DNA of 64,000 nucleotides from Pyronema omphalodes (Eukaryota > Ascomycota > Pezizomycetes > Pezizales > Pyronemataceae), in NCBI GenBank assembly GCA_024516155.1, contig JAJJXM010000003.1:1426001-1490000 (forward strand), in the 5' to 3' direction. A program made the translations under genes and the position numbers. Positions 1 to 12,220 of the stretch are shown here, piece by piece (positions within the stretch are counted from its first letter, which is position 1; each line of letters opens with the position of its first letter). Below the pieces are notes generated by a model. It was not told the origin of the DNA, ran no database searches, and saw only the letters and a list, made by a program, of their open reading frames with translations.

Positions 1-1514
1 AGCGTCAAAGTCAATGGGTGGCGACTTCGACGTCTCTAGACTTCATCCCAAGATTCTCTCTGTCCAATTCAGCCGCTATCTGCAAAAAGGACGCGCAGCC
101 CTCCTGCACACAGAGTATATTACATGTAGCCTCGAGACCAGTCGTTGATACGTCTTCGCCTCGCCCCCGTAAGCCGAAAGAAAAACATCCCAGTATCAAG
201 GCTAGAAGAGATGTTCCCAAACTTCGATGAAATACATACCAAGAAACATAAAGTAGCGTGATCAAACGTAAAGAAGTTCAGCGAGAGCGCGATAGCCCGG
301 GGCCCTGTATCTTTGTTTCACTTTGGATTGGTCAAAGCTCTGCAGTAAGCGAAGCCACCAGAATTCTCGTTAGCGAGTTATGTCGCTTGGTGGCTTGAGT
401 GGCGGTTATTATTCTTACCTGCATTACCTACCTCCATTCATCGTTTTGGTTTGTCGCTAGGGTTCTCTGCATAATGAATCATGAAGATTTTATTTGAGAC
501 CCTCTAGACTTGCGTGGAATGTAGGGAAGTTATCGATGGGATTGGCGCATAAATATGTAGTCGATATCGATAATTATTAGCGATCATCTACTTGTGAATA
601 AGACCCATCTGGACGCGATGACTCTCGGTTTCGGCTGCAGGGAGCTTTACCGGAAAAGGATGAATCTGTTTCGTCAAGAAGTCTGGGGTCATCTAGCTTC
701 ACATACCATCACTCTAAATTTGATGCTCACTATCCTCGCACAATCCACAGCCCTAGCTTATAGGGGGGCCTTATTATGTGGCCTTGGTCACGGGGACAGG
801 AATTTTGGGATTTTCTTAGCGTCCTGCATAGGCCTTTCAGGCCTCGGTCAGAGTATGATTAAAATCAAATCAAATCAAATCAAATCACAGCCCTAGCACC
901 ATCATACCCTAAATAGGATTTATTTTTCACTAGTGGATAGGATATTTGTTTTCTACTGTGAATTTTTGTGATCGAACTTAACATTCCATTCCACGTGGCA
1001 ATAAAGGTGTTGTTGATAGCCGATCGATCATCACAATCGATCATCCGATTTATATCAGTTCTAATCGCCGTCACATTGTGAGATGAAGATTTTGTTATTA
1101 AGATCGACATTTATTCCAGCTTCCAAGTACATAAAGCCCCAGGAATGAATCCGTCTATTATCGTGCCTCATAATGAAACCCCATCTAAAGCCAGAAAGCT
1201 AAAGAGACAAAGTAGCATAAGCAATACTAATATCAAGCAAGTAGAAAAATCTTATCTACAATAGCCTCAAAGCCTTAAAAAAACAAATCGCATGCCTATA
1301 ATCCTCCTTATGCTCGCCAGAAATAAAATTACAAGCCCGGAACAAAACCCATCAAAACAAAACATTAGGAGAAGCAAATGAAAAAAACAGCTCAACTCCG
1401 GTCCATATCCAATCCTATCATACAATCGCACACCGTCTACCTTTGTCGTATTTCCCTAACCATAATAAGAATAAAAGTCATCAAAGCCTCCAGTAACTGT
1501 TGAATGGCAAGGTC
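1..1514. other. Intergenic, no supported gene
   Basis: No reading frame here looks like a real protein; all are short and lack family motifs. The only notable feature is a short run of the pentamer AAATC near 864-888. The 3' untranslated region of the large minus-strand gene probably occupies the right end. Confidence 0.6.
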
Positions 1515-4500
1515 TTATTCAACGACCTCTTTCAACAATTTTCTCCCCTTCTCCATAGCCTCCAAAACGCTCTTCTCCTTCGGTTGTCCTTTCTCATCCA
1601 CATTCACAATCACCACTTCATTCGGTCCTCTTCTGTATGCCATGAGTTCAAACCCCTTTGATAAGCTCTCTTGGTCTTTGACAAGCAGCGTGTTGTTTAC
1701 CACCAAACTCTCAGAAGTGTCGTTGAACTGTAAGTTACCACTGATGATTCGTACAAGCCCATCCCATGCAAGTCGGTTATCAACTGTGATATCTGCTCCT
1801 GGAACACATAACTTTATTGCTGGATCCTGGAAGCGATGAACGACAAAGAGAACTTCATTTGGTTTCGGCGCCACTGGAACCGGGGGGTCCAAAGCTACCG
1901 CAGGAGGCGGAAAGCCAAAGGAATTGCGAGTCTGGGGAGCTCCTGCCGTTGCTACCGCCCCGGGAATAAGCGTAAGAGACAAAGCAGGTGAATCAATCCG
2001 CTCAACTGTTGCAGAATTAGTTATGATAATCCTCTAAATATTGTCAGATTATAACTTACGCATCGGAAGCTTCCACTCAGAAGATCCTGTTAAAGGTCTA
2101 GGCGTGGTAGACGTGGAGACTGGTTCTTGATACAGAAAGTTTCCCGGGCGAACTAGCGGCTCCATCTTGGCGCTTGGTGCGTTAGGACTGGTTGCTAATG
2201 GTCGCGGTTTGGGAACATAAGCTGGAGGTCGCGGAAGTTCGTGGGCTATGGCGGAATGACCGGTTCCTATAGGATTGCTGATAGATGGGCGATATGACGG
2301 TTGATTTCCACGGTGGATAGGCTGCTGCTCAGGAATTGGATTAGGATTCTCTCCTTCAGTAGGCTTTCCGTAGGCGGGCCGGGGAATTGACATCCTGTTA
2401 GCTGGAGGTTGGGAAGACCTAGGCATGTTGGCTCGTAAGGAGTCCAGGCGGCCATTGCGACGTTGCTCTTCGCTTTTCTTACGGGCGTTTGCAAGCTCTT
2501 CTCCTAAAGCCCAGTTCAAGGGACCTCCGGGGCTCCGGCGGGCTTCCTCACTCTTCTTCCGGGCACTTGCAAGCTCCTCGCCGAGTGCCCAATTGAGAGG
2601 TTGGCCGTTGACCATTGCCGGAATTGTGGCTGAGGAGATTGACCCTTGACTAGAAGGCCGGGATGGTAATGGATTTCCAGATTGTCCAGGAACTGGAGCC
2701 TGTGTTGAGCTTCTGACAGGCCCCATTCCAGATGGAGGTCTTGGAGGAAGTCGTCCCCCGGGGATAAAGGGCGGTGGTTTAGGCGGTAAGAGCATTGGTG
2801 CTGATGTACGAACCCCGGGACGACGGTAAGGCTGTGGTCGAGGGATGGTGGGTGCTACCGTCGGTACCGGAGGTAAGCTGGATAGAGGAATAACATTGGT
2901 GGGTAAGGGATTTCTAGGTTGGGTCATTCTGGTTGGCTTCAGTGATTCTAAAGTTACAGCTTTTCGCTTGGTCCTAGAAGATGGGGTGCTTTGAGTTTTC
3001 GGAGTGGTAGAGCCGGGCGGTATAGAACCAGACTGGGGGATAATTGGGCTTGCCGTATACGCTGGTTTAAAGGCCGACCGGGGAGGAGGCTGAATTCCAG
3101 TTGTAAACGGTCTAGGGGCGTCATTTGAAACTGTCTGCACAGTGACTACCACAGGTGCAGCTGTAACCGAGTTTGCCGCGAGTGCAGAAGCAACAGTAGA
3201 AATTGTAGCCTGGGATTGTATGCATGGAACTATCGTATTTGTTCCTGTAGTGGATGCAACAGGGGCTGTCGGGGCTGCATTTGTGGTAGGTATAGGAGTT
3301 GTAATTGCATTTATGGCAGGTGTAGGAATGGCAATTGGAACTATATCTGTCGTAGGTGTTGAGGAACCTTCTAGTATTGAAGCAGTTGTAATTACAGTTG
3401 GGGCTGGTGCAAAAGGAACATTCGGCGTCTCAACAGCCGGGCTTGCAGTCACACATGGCGTAGCAACAGAAATTACATTCGTCGCTGATGTATGTGGAAT
3501 AACCGGAGTTGAGACAGCTGGAGTAGTAGTAGCTGGGGCAGTAACAACCGGAGATACAGCTGCCACAGTTTCAGTAGTTGCGGTTTCAGTAGTTGCCGTT
3601 CCAGCAACCGGAGTGGTGATAGTTGGTGTTGCAGCTCGAGATGCGGCAGCTGTACATGTTGTAGAAGATGCGGATCTCGTCAAAGCAGTCTCCTTCGAAG
3701 GTTCTACTGGTGCTTCCACTGAAGCCTTTGATGATACTGCCAATGCCATTTGTTCTACTGTATTAGCTGGCTCGAGATGTATTGGCTCTCGCGCAGTTGC
3801 TTCTGGGTTTGATTCTAGTTGAGATTCCTTCTGCACCGGTACTGGAGCTGGAACTGGCTCCGATGCTGGTTCTGATGTTTCTTCCGTTGATACTGGAATA
3901 GATCCCTTCACTGATACTGACTGAGACTCAATTGCCATTGACCCTGGAACTAATTCCGGCTCCGGCGCCGGCGTACATTCATTTTGTAACGTTAATGGGA
4001 CCTGGTCAGGCTCTGGTACTGGTTCATCCTTAATGTGCATCAGTTCCGGCTCCTCTACCAGCTCTGAAATACGCGTAGATTCTTTCTCCATCGGTCCTGG
4101 AATTGGCATCGGTTCCGTTACCGCTTCAGCTTCAATATCCATTGCTTCTGGCTCGTGCACCAACCCCGATTCTATAATCTCGCCCTCTTCAATCTCATTC
4201 TCCTCAACCTCCAGTTCCGGAACAGGAGTTGGTTCATTTGGAGCGGGAGTTGATTCCTGCTCAACCAGCGGTGCCTCAAGAATCTGACCCTCCTCGATCT
4301 CCATCTCCGCAGCCACAGTCTCTCCCAAACCCCTCATATCTGTTTCTGCTAATAATGGCGAGGTTCCCGGAGGACTCATCATGTTCAAAGACCTTGAACC
4401 CCGTTGAGTAACTGGAGGGGCTTCTGAAAGAGCATCCGGTACTGGCAGAGGCGTAAGAATAGATGACGGAGACCCTGGTGCCATTTCCTTAGAGTCCGTA

Positions 4501-7500
4501 ACTTCTATAGCTACCTCACCATCTCCATTTTCCGCAGATCCTTCAGCCTCCACAGACTTCGCAGCCTCATCAACTTCCTCAACACTCATAGCTTCCACAA
4601 CCTCAGGAACCTCAACAGTGAGTGATTCTGGAGACAGGGATGATGCAACTGGCTCCGAAGTCTGCTCTGGAACATCAGCCGTAGCACTCCTCAAAGCCCC
4701 GGGTGAAACCTTCAATACAGTTGTTAACGATTTCCTTCCTGGTTTGCTTTTAGTATTCGCCTTCGGAGCCGGTTTGGGTTTCTTAATGTGGTTGGCCCAG
4801 CGCCCACGCTTTTTAGGTTCCTGTTGAGGTGGCTCGTTTGGAACATCTGTGGGTTGCTCGGAAGGCAGAATGGGTGAGGAAATAGTGGTGGTGAAGGAGG
4901 GGTTGTCAATATCCATAAACGCCATTAATAAGAATTCCGCGGCTGTGTCGATGGCTTCAAAATCGTTGTCTTCCCCTGCCCCTGCTGAGACTTGCTCACC
5001 GGGTTGGCTATTTTCCGCCACTTGCTGGTGAGCTAATTCGGAAGCACCAGGTGATGCTGCAGTAGCTACCGTTGCCTGAGTGGCCCCAGTGATAGTGGGT
5101 GAAGCAATCGATTGACCGTCAAATCTCATCGGCTCAGTGCAAAGTGGCGGGAAGTGGTGGGATGATACGGCTCCCGAGGGTGCCGTATCTGCAACAATTA
5201 CTACCTGAGATACAGCCGCCTGAGCAGCGACAGGCGCTTCCGATTCGACAGACTGTTGGTGAAGAGCCGAACTGATGGCTCCTTGCCCAGTACTCACTGA
5301 ACCTATGGGATCTGCATGAATCGACGGGGGATTTAAGTCTGCATCATATTAGCAAAAATTATCAAGTGATGTGAGAAAAATGACAAAGGTGGGGCAAGAT
5401 TGGGAATATACCTTGTCTCTGCACCAAAGCTCCCTTTGATGGTGCAGCGGAGGATCCAGGAATTCTCTTTGACCTTCCTCTGAGGTTCTTACCAGGTTGG
5501 TGTGTTGTGTCCGGCGTAATTTGAGATGTCCAATCCGTTGAGGTTTCACGAGTGGCTAAAGCAGCCTTGCCCGTGGATTTATCAACTTTCGAGTTATTGC
5601 TGATATTTTCATCTTCGGTCTCGCTATGACCAGCTGATTGTTCTAATTGCAAAACTCGTCGACTGGCTCGCCGAGAAGTTTTACCAGATGTAGATGAAGA
5701 TTTTGTTTCTTGGAGGGGTTTAATCTCGATTGCTCGCCGCTTTGGAGTGGGTTCGTTTGAATCATCCATGGTCTTCATGGAAGTCCTGGCTGGTGTTTTG
5801 ATTGACAAATTTTGTTCAGGTATGTGAGTTGGATTGTGGACTAATGTATTCAAACTGGAACGTCGTGTCACTCGCCGGCTTGATCCGGTTATGTTTTCCT
5901 TTAATTCCGTGGATATCTCATCCGTAGCAATAACCTTTGAACCATTACTTAAACTAGCACCTCTAGTTGGTCGTCGCTTAATGCCGAATGATTCAGGGGC
6001 AGGTGCCATAGGCGTAATTTCCTTTGTATTTGTCGATGCATCATCTGTGGTAGTATCTTTTTTATGATCCACTTTCTTGAGGATGGCAGTTGCACTGTTG
6101 AAATCTCCCAACAGGGCCGAATCAGAAGTCATTTTATCTTCTGGCTTTGCCGTTTCTATTGATTCCCATCTTCCTCTCCAGAAGTTGACATCGTTTTCTC
6201 GTAGCTTATCAATCATTTCATCCGTGACAGATGGAGGAATCTTGCCGGGTCCCACATATTGTTCGCAAAGTATAATTTCATGTGATGGCCGTTCGTACTT
6301 GCACAATTGACCCACACATCGATCCAGATCGGTTTGTTTTGTGATACGGAAAAACCAGTTCACCAGTAACATATCATGATCCAAGTCTGTTACCCATGTC
6401 CTCTCTATTAACGCTTTCAATAACAGCCATGAAATGTTGCCAGTTTCCGGATCGCAAATAGAGGCGCCAGTAATTTCCAAATTCCTGGCCTTCTTTTTGG
6501 TAGGAAATCGAAATAATCTGAACTTCAAAGATGTCAATTTTGCAGGGTCATATGGCGTTGGTGCTAGGTCTGTAGGCTGAAGAGTTCGTTTTGGCTTTAA
6601 AAGGTTAGATACATTTAATTCTTCAACATCTCCGCACTGAATTTGTACCTTGGGGGTTGACTCTGTTGATAAAGCTACAGTCTTCTGATCGCTCCCGATA
6701 TCCAAGTCATTAACTGTCGCTTTTTCTGGTATTGGTGTCCTCACCTCCAGGCTATTGTATTCAATTTGCGGAGATTGCGGGAAAGGGCTCACAGAAGGTC
6801 CAGAATTTTGTGGCGTCTCAGGAATTTCAACCTGTCTGTCATTATTACTGCTAGAGATTTTTTTAGGCATTAAATCCTTCTCTACAGCTCTGCCTTTTGC
6901 AGTCGATCCTCCCCGTGCGGTACTGCGAACCTGCCCTTGATCCTCCCAGTCACTAACCGGGCTTAATGATGAGCTGTCTGGGTCATGGTTGGAATCCTTA
7001 TTCAATTCCTTTGAATATATTTTCGGGGTTTTTCTAGTCGAATTTTGTGACTGACCATCCATAGAACTTCTAGTTTTTCGTGTCGTCTGTCTTGTGGGAG
7101 TTTTCATGTTATTCGAGACCGCGGAATTACGTCGAGAGTACTTTCTCCCTTTCCCTCCAGACGAGCTCGGCTGTGGATTTCTATCAACTGGAGATCCTAA
7201 CGTATTTGGTGCCTGCGCAACCCTAATTGTGCCTCGTGGTTCGTCATCATCCTCGCCCTGGTCTGGAAAGTTCTCCTCCTTGGTTGCTTTGCCGTCCAAC
7301 TTGACTCGTTTCCGACCTCTATCAGTACCCTTCAAAATAGTCCCCCGTCGTGATTTTCTCTTCTGTCTCAATTTTGATGTCGACGCGCGCATATCGTCGG
7401 AGTCTGGGACGCTTGTAGTTGTAGTTCGTTTTTCCGGTGGAACTTCATCTTCTACGTTGTCGCCTTCAGAATTCGACGTATTCGTGTCGTCAACAGGGGG

Positions 7501-7578
7501 CATCGCTAAGCTATTCGAACGTTGGCGATTGTGAGAGGGTGAAGTGAAAGCCTCGAACTTGTGCCATACCGAGGGCAT
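1515..7578 (-). CDS. Very large disordered protein of unknown function
   Basis: Three exons join in frame: 7578-5412, 5338-2060 and 2005-1515, giving about 1978 aa. Introns are 5411-5339 (GTATAT..GCTAAT..CAG) and 2059-2006 (GTAAGT..CTAAT..CAG). The N-terminal third is rich in Lys/Arg/Ser with basic stretches such as KRKSRRG, suggesting nuclear location. A compact region at about residues 345-475 contains a hydrophobic, Trp-containing segment and is the best candidate for a folded domain. The middle is acidic Pro/Glu then Thr/Ala/Pro low complexity. Near residue 1635 a motif beginning PLNWALGEEL occurs twice in tandem. The last about 115 residues (from NEVLFVVHRF) look folded again. I do not recognise the family; the exon joins are well supported and the function is open. 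It is divergent from the gene starting near 8413. Confidence 0.75.
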
Positions 7579-8412
7579 TAAGCTGCGACAGAATACTGTC
7601 TAGCAAATATGTATAGCAGCGGGAACAGGGCGCAAGCTCGTATAGAAGGCCTAAATGTGTTTGGTTGTCGTTGGGGTGGTGGTTGTTGCTGTTCCGATGG
7701 TCGTTGTTGCTTGGTGGCAGTAGAATGATGAGGGAGGCGGCGCGACACGGGAAGGGAAAGCTTTGGTGCTGGGTATCCGGGCATTGTCAGGGCAAGGGCA
7801 ACCGGCGGATTTATGGGCGCCAGAACAGGTTAAAGGGACGAAATGTACACGGTGAGCTGTAACTTTTCAATATTTACATTGATATTTGGGATAAACTAGA
7901 AGATGTATTTTCAACAGAAATAAAAGCTCGCGGGATCATTTCGAACTGATGCTGTTCCTGAGGAAGTTGATGTTGGACCCGATGTCATCGGGGGCCCCAG
8001 CAGGCGCACCATCTCCTCTTCCCTGCAACAGCTTCGACCCCCTCGCTTGCTCCCTCCCTGCCCCCCACTTCACGACAGACGAACGACATCCACACTCTGC
8101 CACCAAGTCAACCACTGCTCTCCGCGAAATAACACGGAATCATCACAGAATCATCACAGAATCATCACAGAATCATCACGGAATCATCACGGAATCATCT
8201 CGAATTACACCTCATCATTACTCAGGTTGACCTACAAACGACCCTCCCGTCTTTCCATTCGCATAGCCGCTTAGTCTTTCACCGTGATCGGTCTCGCCTC
8301 AACCCCCGTTAGCCCCACCTCCACCACCAACGAAGAACCAACAAATTTCTGGCATCGCCTATCCGCTGGTCGGACAAGCGTGTTAGCCCGTCCGCCTTAC
8401 CTCGAATCACTA
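7579..8412. promoter_or_regulatory. Divergent intergenic/5' leader region
   Basis: This 0.8-kb interval separates two divergently transcribed genes and must carry both promoters. It holds a pyrimidine-rich stretch (about 8000-8070) and an 11-bp tandem repeat at 8136-8200. No TATA box is placed confidently. Confidence 0.5.
8136..8200. repeat. 11-bp minisatellite, about 6 copies
   Basis: The unit RGAATCATCAC is repeated six times head to tail, with only A/G variation at the first base. It lies in the probable 5' leader of the plus-strand gene that follows. Confidence 0.9.
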
Positions 8413-10500
8413 ATGTCTGTTGTCACGCCTACAACGCCATCGTCCGGCAATACCTCGATCTTCTGGACAACGCCCCTCTCCGAGTCACCTAATGATTTTT
8501 ACAGTCTCCGTGATATCCGAGGATATACGTTGCATGATAGTATCAACGATGGGTTTGGAAAGCAATGCATCTGTACTCCAGACAGTCCCAGCAGTGACGA
8601 CAGCAGCGCCATCCGACGTTACCACGTTTTCGGAACTCCCATGTCTCAAGCCGGCAGTGTGGATAAGCCCGCAAGCCCTAATTCGGAGGTTGAAATGGCC
8701 TTCGGCGATTTGGGCATGGATCTAGTGCGGGATGCAAGGGGCAGTGGCATTGGTACACGAGCGTCGGAGGCTACTTCGGGAACTATACGGTCTCAGAGGT
8801 CTCTGTTCTGGAACGAAGAAAAGATAGACCTTCCGGTAGCACGGGGTGGACGCGATACGGCAGCATGGGTGTTGTTGGATCAACCGGGTACCATCGTACC
8901 GGAGATTCTGGCTGGTGTCAGTACCGAGCGTCGGCCTTCTGAGATAACCAGCTCTGATGGAACAACTTCTCAAAAGTCAGATACCCACTCACCACCTCAT
9001 GAGGGGCCTATGGTTCCCCCGCCAGTCTTACGGGTGTCTACAACACCCCCTGTTAGCAATCGCAGAGGGAGCATACACAGTGTGGAAAGTAAATTCAAAG
9101 AGGACCTGCCCAGACCTCGTAAGGGAAGCAGTCCTATTGTATGGATACGAAACAGAGTTAGATCCCGTACAGAAGGGGATATGGATGGTATTGCCGAAAC
9201 AAAGAGAAAAGGGAAAGGCATTCCACAATCACTGAAAAAAAAGTTGAGCAGCTTCAGGGTTTTACACGAGGCCACGGAACCATCCTCGCGTTCCCGGGTC
9301 GATTTAGTGGAACAACCTACGTCGCGATCTATGGATTTGGCACCAACAATACCCAGCCCAGTTGACCTAGAGGCCGAAACATTTCTTACCCAAGTAGATA
9401 ATGCTTTAAACGCCGTTCGACCACAATCCAGAATGAGGAAACTGAGCACGGCAATGCTGGGTGGTAGTTTGAGACTTCGGACTATCCCTTCACCAATCCG
9501 AAGAGTAGCAATTGCATCATCGTACAACGATCTTCCACCAAGAGCCAAGTCTGCGCCTCCACTTCAACACAAGAGGAATAGCATCTGGAATTTGGAATAC
9601 CTTCCGAGCGAGGCACAAGGAATTAAAACACCAGAGGAGCTTCCAGTGTTCAGCCAGAAACATATCGGAGGCAAGAGAATGCCACTCACTCAAGAGAAGA
9701 GATATTTCCATTTGGCAGATATGGTTCAATCGCAGCCCCCCTTAGCGCCGGCAGGGGATTTTGCCGTTACTTTGGATCCTAGAGATACCCCGGCACCGGT
9801 AACGGCGCGTAGTTCGGAGTTAGAGTTATACTCGGATGAGGATTGCCAGGCCATTGCACCATTTCTTGTCCAGGATATGATGGTACGATCTGATTCGCCT
9901 TCGTTTTTTGGATCTAAAGGAGCGGTTTCATCTGCGGGAAGAAAATTTCGTAGGGCCTCGGTACAGGCCTTGAATCTTATTATGCCTAGGAAATTGTCAG
10001 ACGTACATGAAACGTCACCCACATCCCGGCGAGGCTCTGTAGCCGGTAAAGGAAAGGCAACAAACACAGGGAACCCTGTTTACAATGACCCCGTTCCCGA
10101 ATACAGCCGCCCAGGCCGTGGTGTTATGAACTGGTTACGGCTCAAGAGCGGACCAGAAAGCGATAAAAGCAGCACCGAATTTCCTGGGCGAATTCTTCGA
10201 CGCGGCCAAACTGGATCCGAGCTAGAAATCGCCAGACCAGTTGAGGTGGTAATCGAACGTGCTCGTCGCGAAAAACGTGATACGGGAATCATGGGATTGG
10301 ATCCGGAGGAAGCTCATAGTGCCTCTACTGATGATTCATTTACTTATACCTCAGCTTTGCAGGACATTGCGGGACTGAGTAAACATCCGAAAGGAAAGAA
10401 TTCCCAGGCTCAGGATCAGGGCAACGAAATCGATAATTTAAACACGCCCCCACCTCCTAATTTTCCGAGAGGAAGTGTGGCGCCGGGTACGCTGTTATAG
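8413..10500 (+). CDS. Ser/Pro-rich hypothetical protein
   Basis: A long uninterrupted frame ends in TAG at 10498-10500. It is open from 8275, but the codon at 8272-8274 is a stop and the first in-frame ATG is at 8413, giving 695 aa. An upstream exon spliced into the open part (8275-8412) cannot be excluded, because the 43 codons before this ATG also look like protein. The protein is rich in Ser, Pro and Arg with many SP/TP and RRxS-like sites, which suggests a phosphorylated, mostly disordered regulator. No transmembrane segment or catalytic motif is visible. Family unknown. Confidence 0.65.
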   Translation: MSVVTPTTPSSGNTSIFWTTPLSESPNDFYSLRDIRGYTLHDSINDGFGKQCICTPDSPSSDDSSAIRRYHVFGTPMSQAGSVDKPASPNSEVEMAFGDLGMDLVRDARGSGIGTRASEATSGTIRSQRSLFWNEEKIDLPVARGGRDTAAWVLLDQPGTIVPEILAGVSTERRPSEITSSDGTTSQKSDTHSPPHEGPMVPPPVLRVSTTPPVSNRRGSIHSVESKFKEDLPRPRKGSSPIVWIRNRVRSRTEGDMDGIAETKRKGKGIPQSLKKKLSSFRVLHEATEPSSRSRVDLVEQPTSRSMDLAPTIPSPVDLEAETFLTQVDNALNAVRPQSRMRKLSTAMLGGSLRLRTIPSPIRRVAIASSYNDLPPRAKSAPPLQHKRNSIWNLEYLPSEAQGIKTPEELPVFSQKHIGGKRMPLTQEKRYFHLADMVQSQPPLAPAGDFAVTLDPRDTPAPVTARSSELELYSDEDCQAIAPFLVQDMMVRSDSPSFFGSKGAVSSAGRKFRRASVQALNLIMPRKLSDVHETSPTSRRGSVAGKGKATNTGNPVYNDPVPEYSRPGRGVMNWLRLKSGPESDKSSTEFPGRILRRGQTGSELEIARPVEVVIERARREKRDTGIMGLDPEEAHSASTDDSFTYTSALQDIAGLSKHPKGKNSQAQDQGNEIDNLNTPPPPNFPRGSVAPGTLL

Positions 10501-12220
10501 AGGGAAATATTGAGGTGATTGATATGATATGGAGGGCAGCGCCGAATGCTTTAGTGTGATATTACTGACGGTGATTTTACTTGATACGGCAGATAGCCAA
10601 CAGTGTGATACGATATGAAGTTTACTGATAACTTGTAGCTTGTAAGTGTGGCCAATGGTCCGTTTGTTAATATGTTTGTTGATGAGTGTTTTCTTTACTT
10701 GTGGATACATACTGGATAACTTTTAAACTGCTAACATTATGGCGTTTACGTTTGTTTGATTTCATACTAAGGAGGACAGGAGGTTTGTGTGGGATAATAT
10801 TTTGCTTTTTTTGTCGGCGTAAAACGGATGGAATGTGTGAAAACAAATAGATCTGAAATATATTGCTGTACATATATCTGAAATATGTGGTTTCTATTCG
10901 CCAAAAGCGCATCATCTTCTCGCTCAAAAAAGCCCTGTGATATGTTCCTCAAAGAGGGGTTGCCATGTAAGGGGAATTGAATCGTATCGATCGGCGACTT
11001 TCATCGGTCATTCTTCGGTATATTTATTTTCACCATTCATATTCCCGTGTCCAGAGTTCGTATTCCCGTGATATTGTTCGGCAGTGATTATCCCAGTTAT
11101 ACATACATGTTGTACGTAATGCGCATCTCATGTAACACATGCATTGCGTAACTGGTCGGGTTCTCGAGTGAAGACACGATCCACGATCACGGGTAACTTT
11201 CCAACGCGGGGAGTAGGGCATGCTTCCCTCCAATATCGATGTACTGGGGTGTTGATAGCATTCAGGCTATTATATCGCATGATGATGCCTGGCCTATGTA
11301 TGTGGTGATGGGGGCATAGAAGATGGATGCCCGATTTCCGGGCAGCGTAAACTTTAAACCCGTGTCGCGGTATCGTTAGCTCTGTAGAAGTCCCACGGCA
11401 AGGAAAACGCTATGTACCGGGCTAATTTGGTATGCTTTTCTTCTTTCAGCACGCTTGGCTCTTGGTCTACTTCTCCACTCAGGGTTAAAACCCTTATAAC
11501 CCTAATGTGCCGCCCGCCAGCTGTGACGAGGGCCTTTCCCGGGATCCGAACAAGCAAGGCGTGTGAACGTCATTGGAAGGCTTGATCCACCGCAGGTATG
11601 ATGTATGTATGTAGAAAATTCAGCGACGTCGTTCACGCCACGTTTACTTCGTAGGTACATAGGAATGGTGGAATGTGGATTTTATTGATTTGCTGAGAAA
11701 TGTGGAACGAAACTTTATTCAGCCTAGACCAAAAGGAACTTGCACTTTCCCTTTCTAACAAAACCCCGCTATTCCCCGGTCGATGAGTACACAGTAAGAG
11801 CGAGTGGAGTGTGGAGATGTACATTTGGTACGTACGAGAGATTGATAGACCGCTTGGAAAATACAAGTCGGCAGAGAATCCAGACGTGCACTTTATTATA
11901 GGTTGCGGGAGTCATGAGACAGCTTATATCACGCAGCCACAGGCAAGAAATTACTAGACCTCTACTCAGGCTCCGCCATCCACATGCTTAGCATTATCTC
12001 AGACCGAGAATAATAGCAAGCTTAATATTAATCTCGCTGTATCTGTGAGGTCACATAATCTGCACCAGCAGTTTGCAGAATGGTGGTGGTAATGCTGTCG
12101 GTGGTGGTGGTGGTGGTGGTGATTGATACCCTTCGCTTGCTATGTGGCAACTCCGGAGTCTACATATAGAGGGTGATACTTCTGGCCTTGGATTATACCT
12201 CCCATCCTAGATTCCAAAAC
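10501..12220. other. Intergenic, no supported gene
   Basis: Short frames only, none with a recognisable motif. A GGT trinucleotide run occurs at about 12100-12122, just upstream of the next gene. Confidence 0.6.

Noticed and set aside
3142..3822. 226-aa plus-strand frame rich in Val/Ala/Thr
   Set aside because: Antisense shadow of the low-complexity Thr/Ala/Pro part of the large minus-strand gene.
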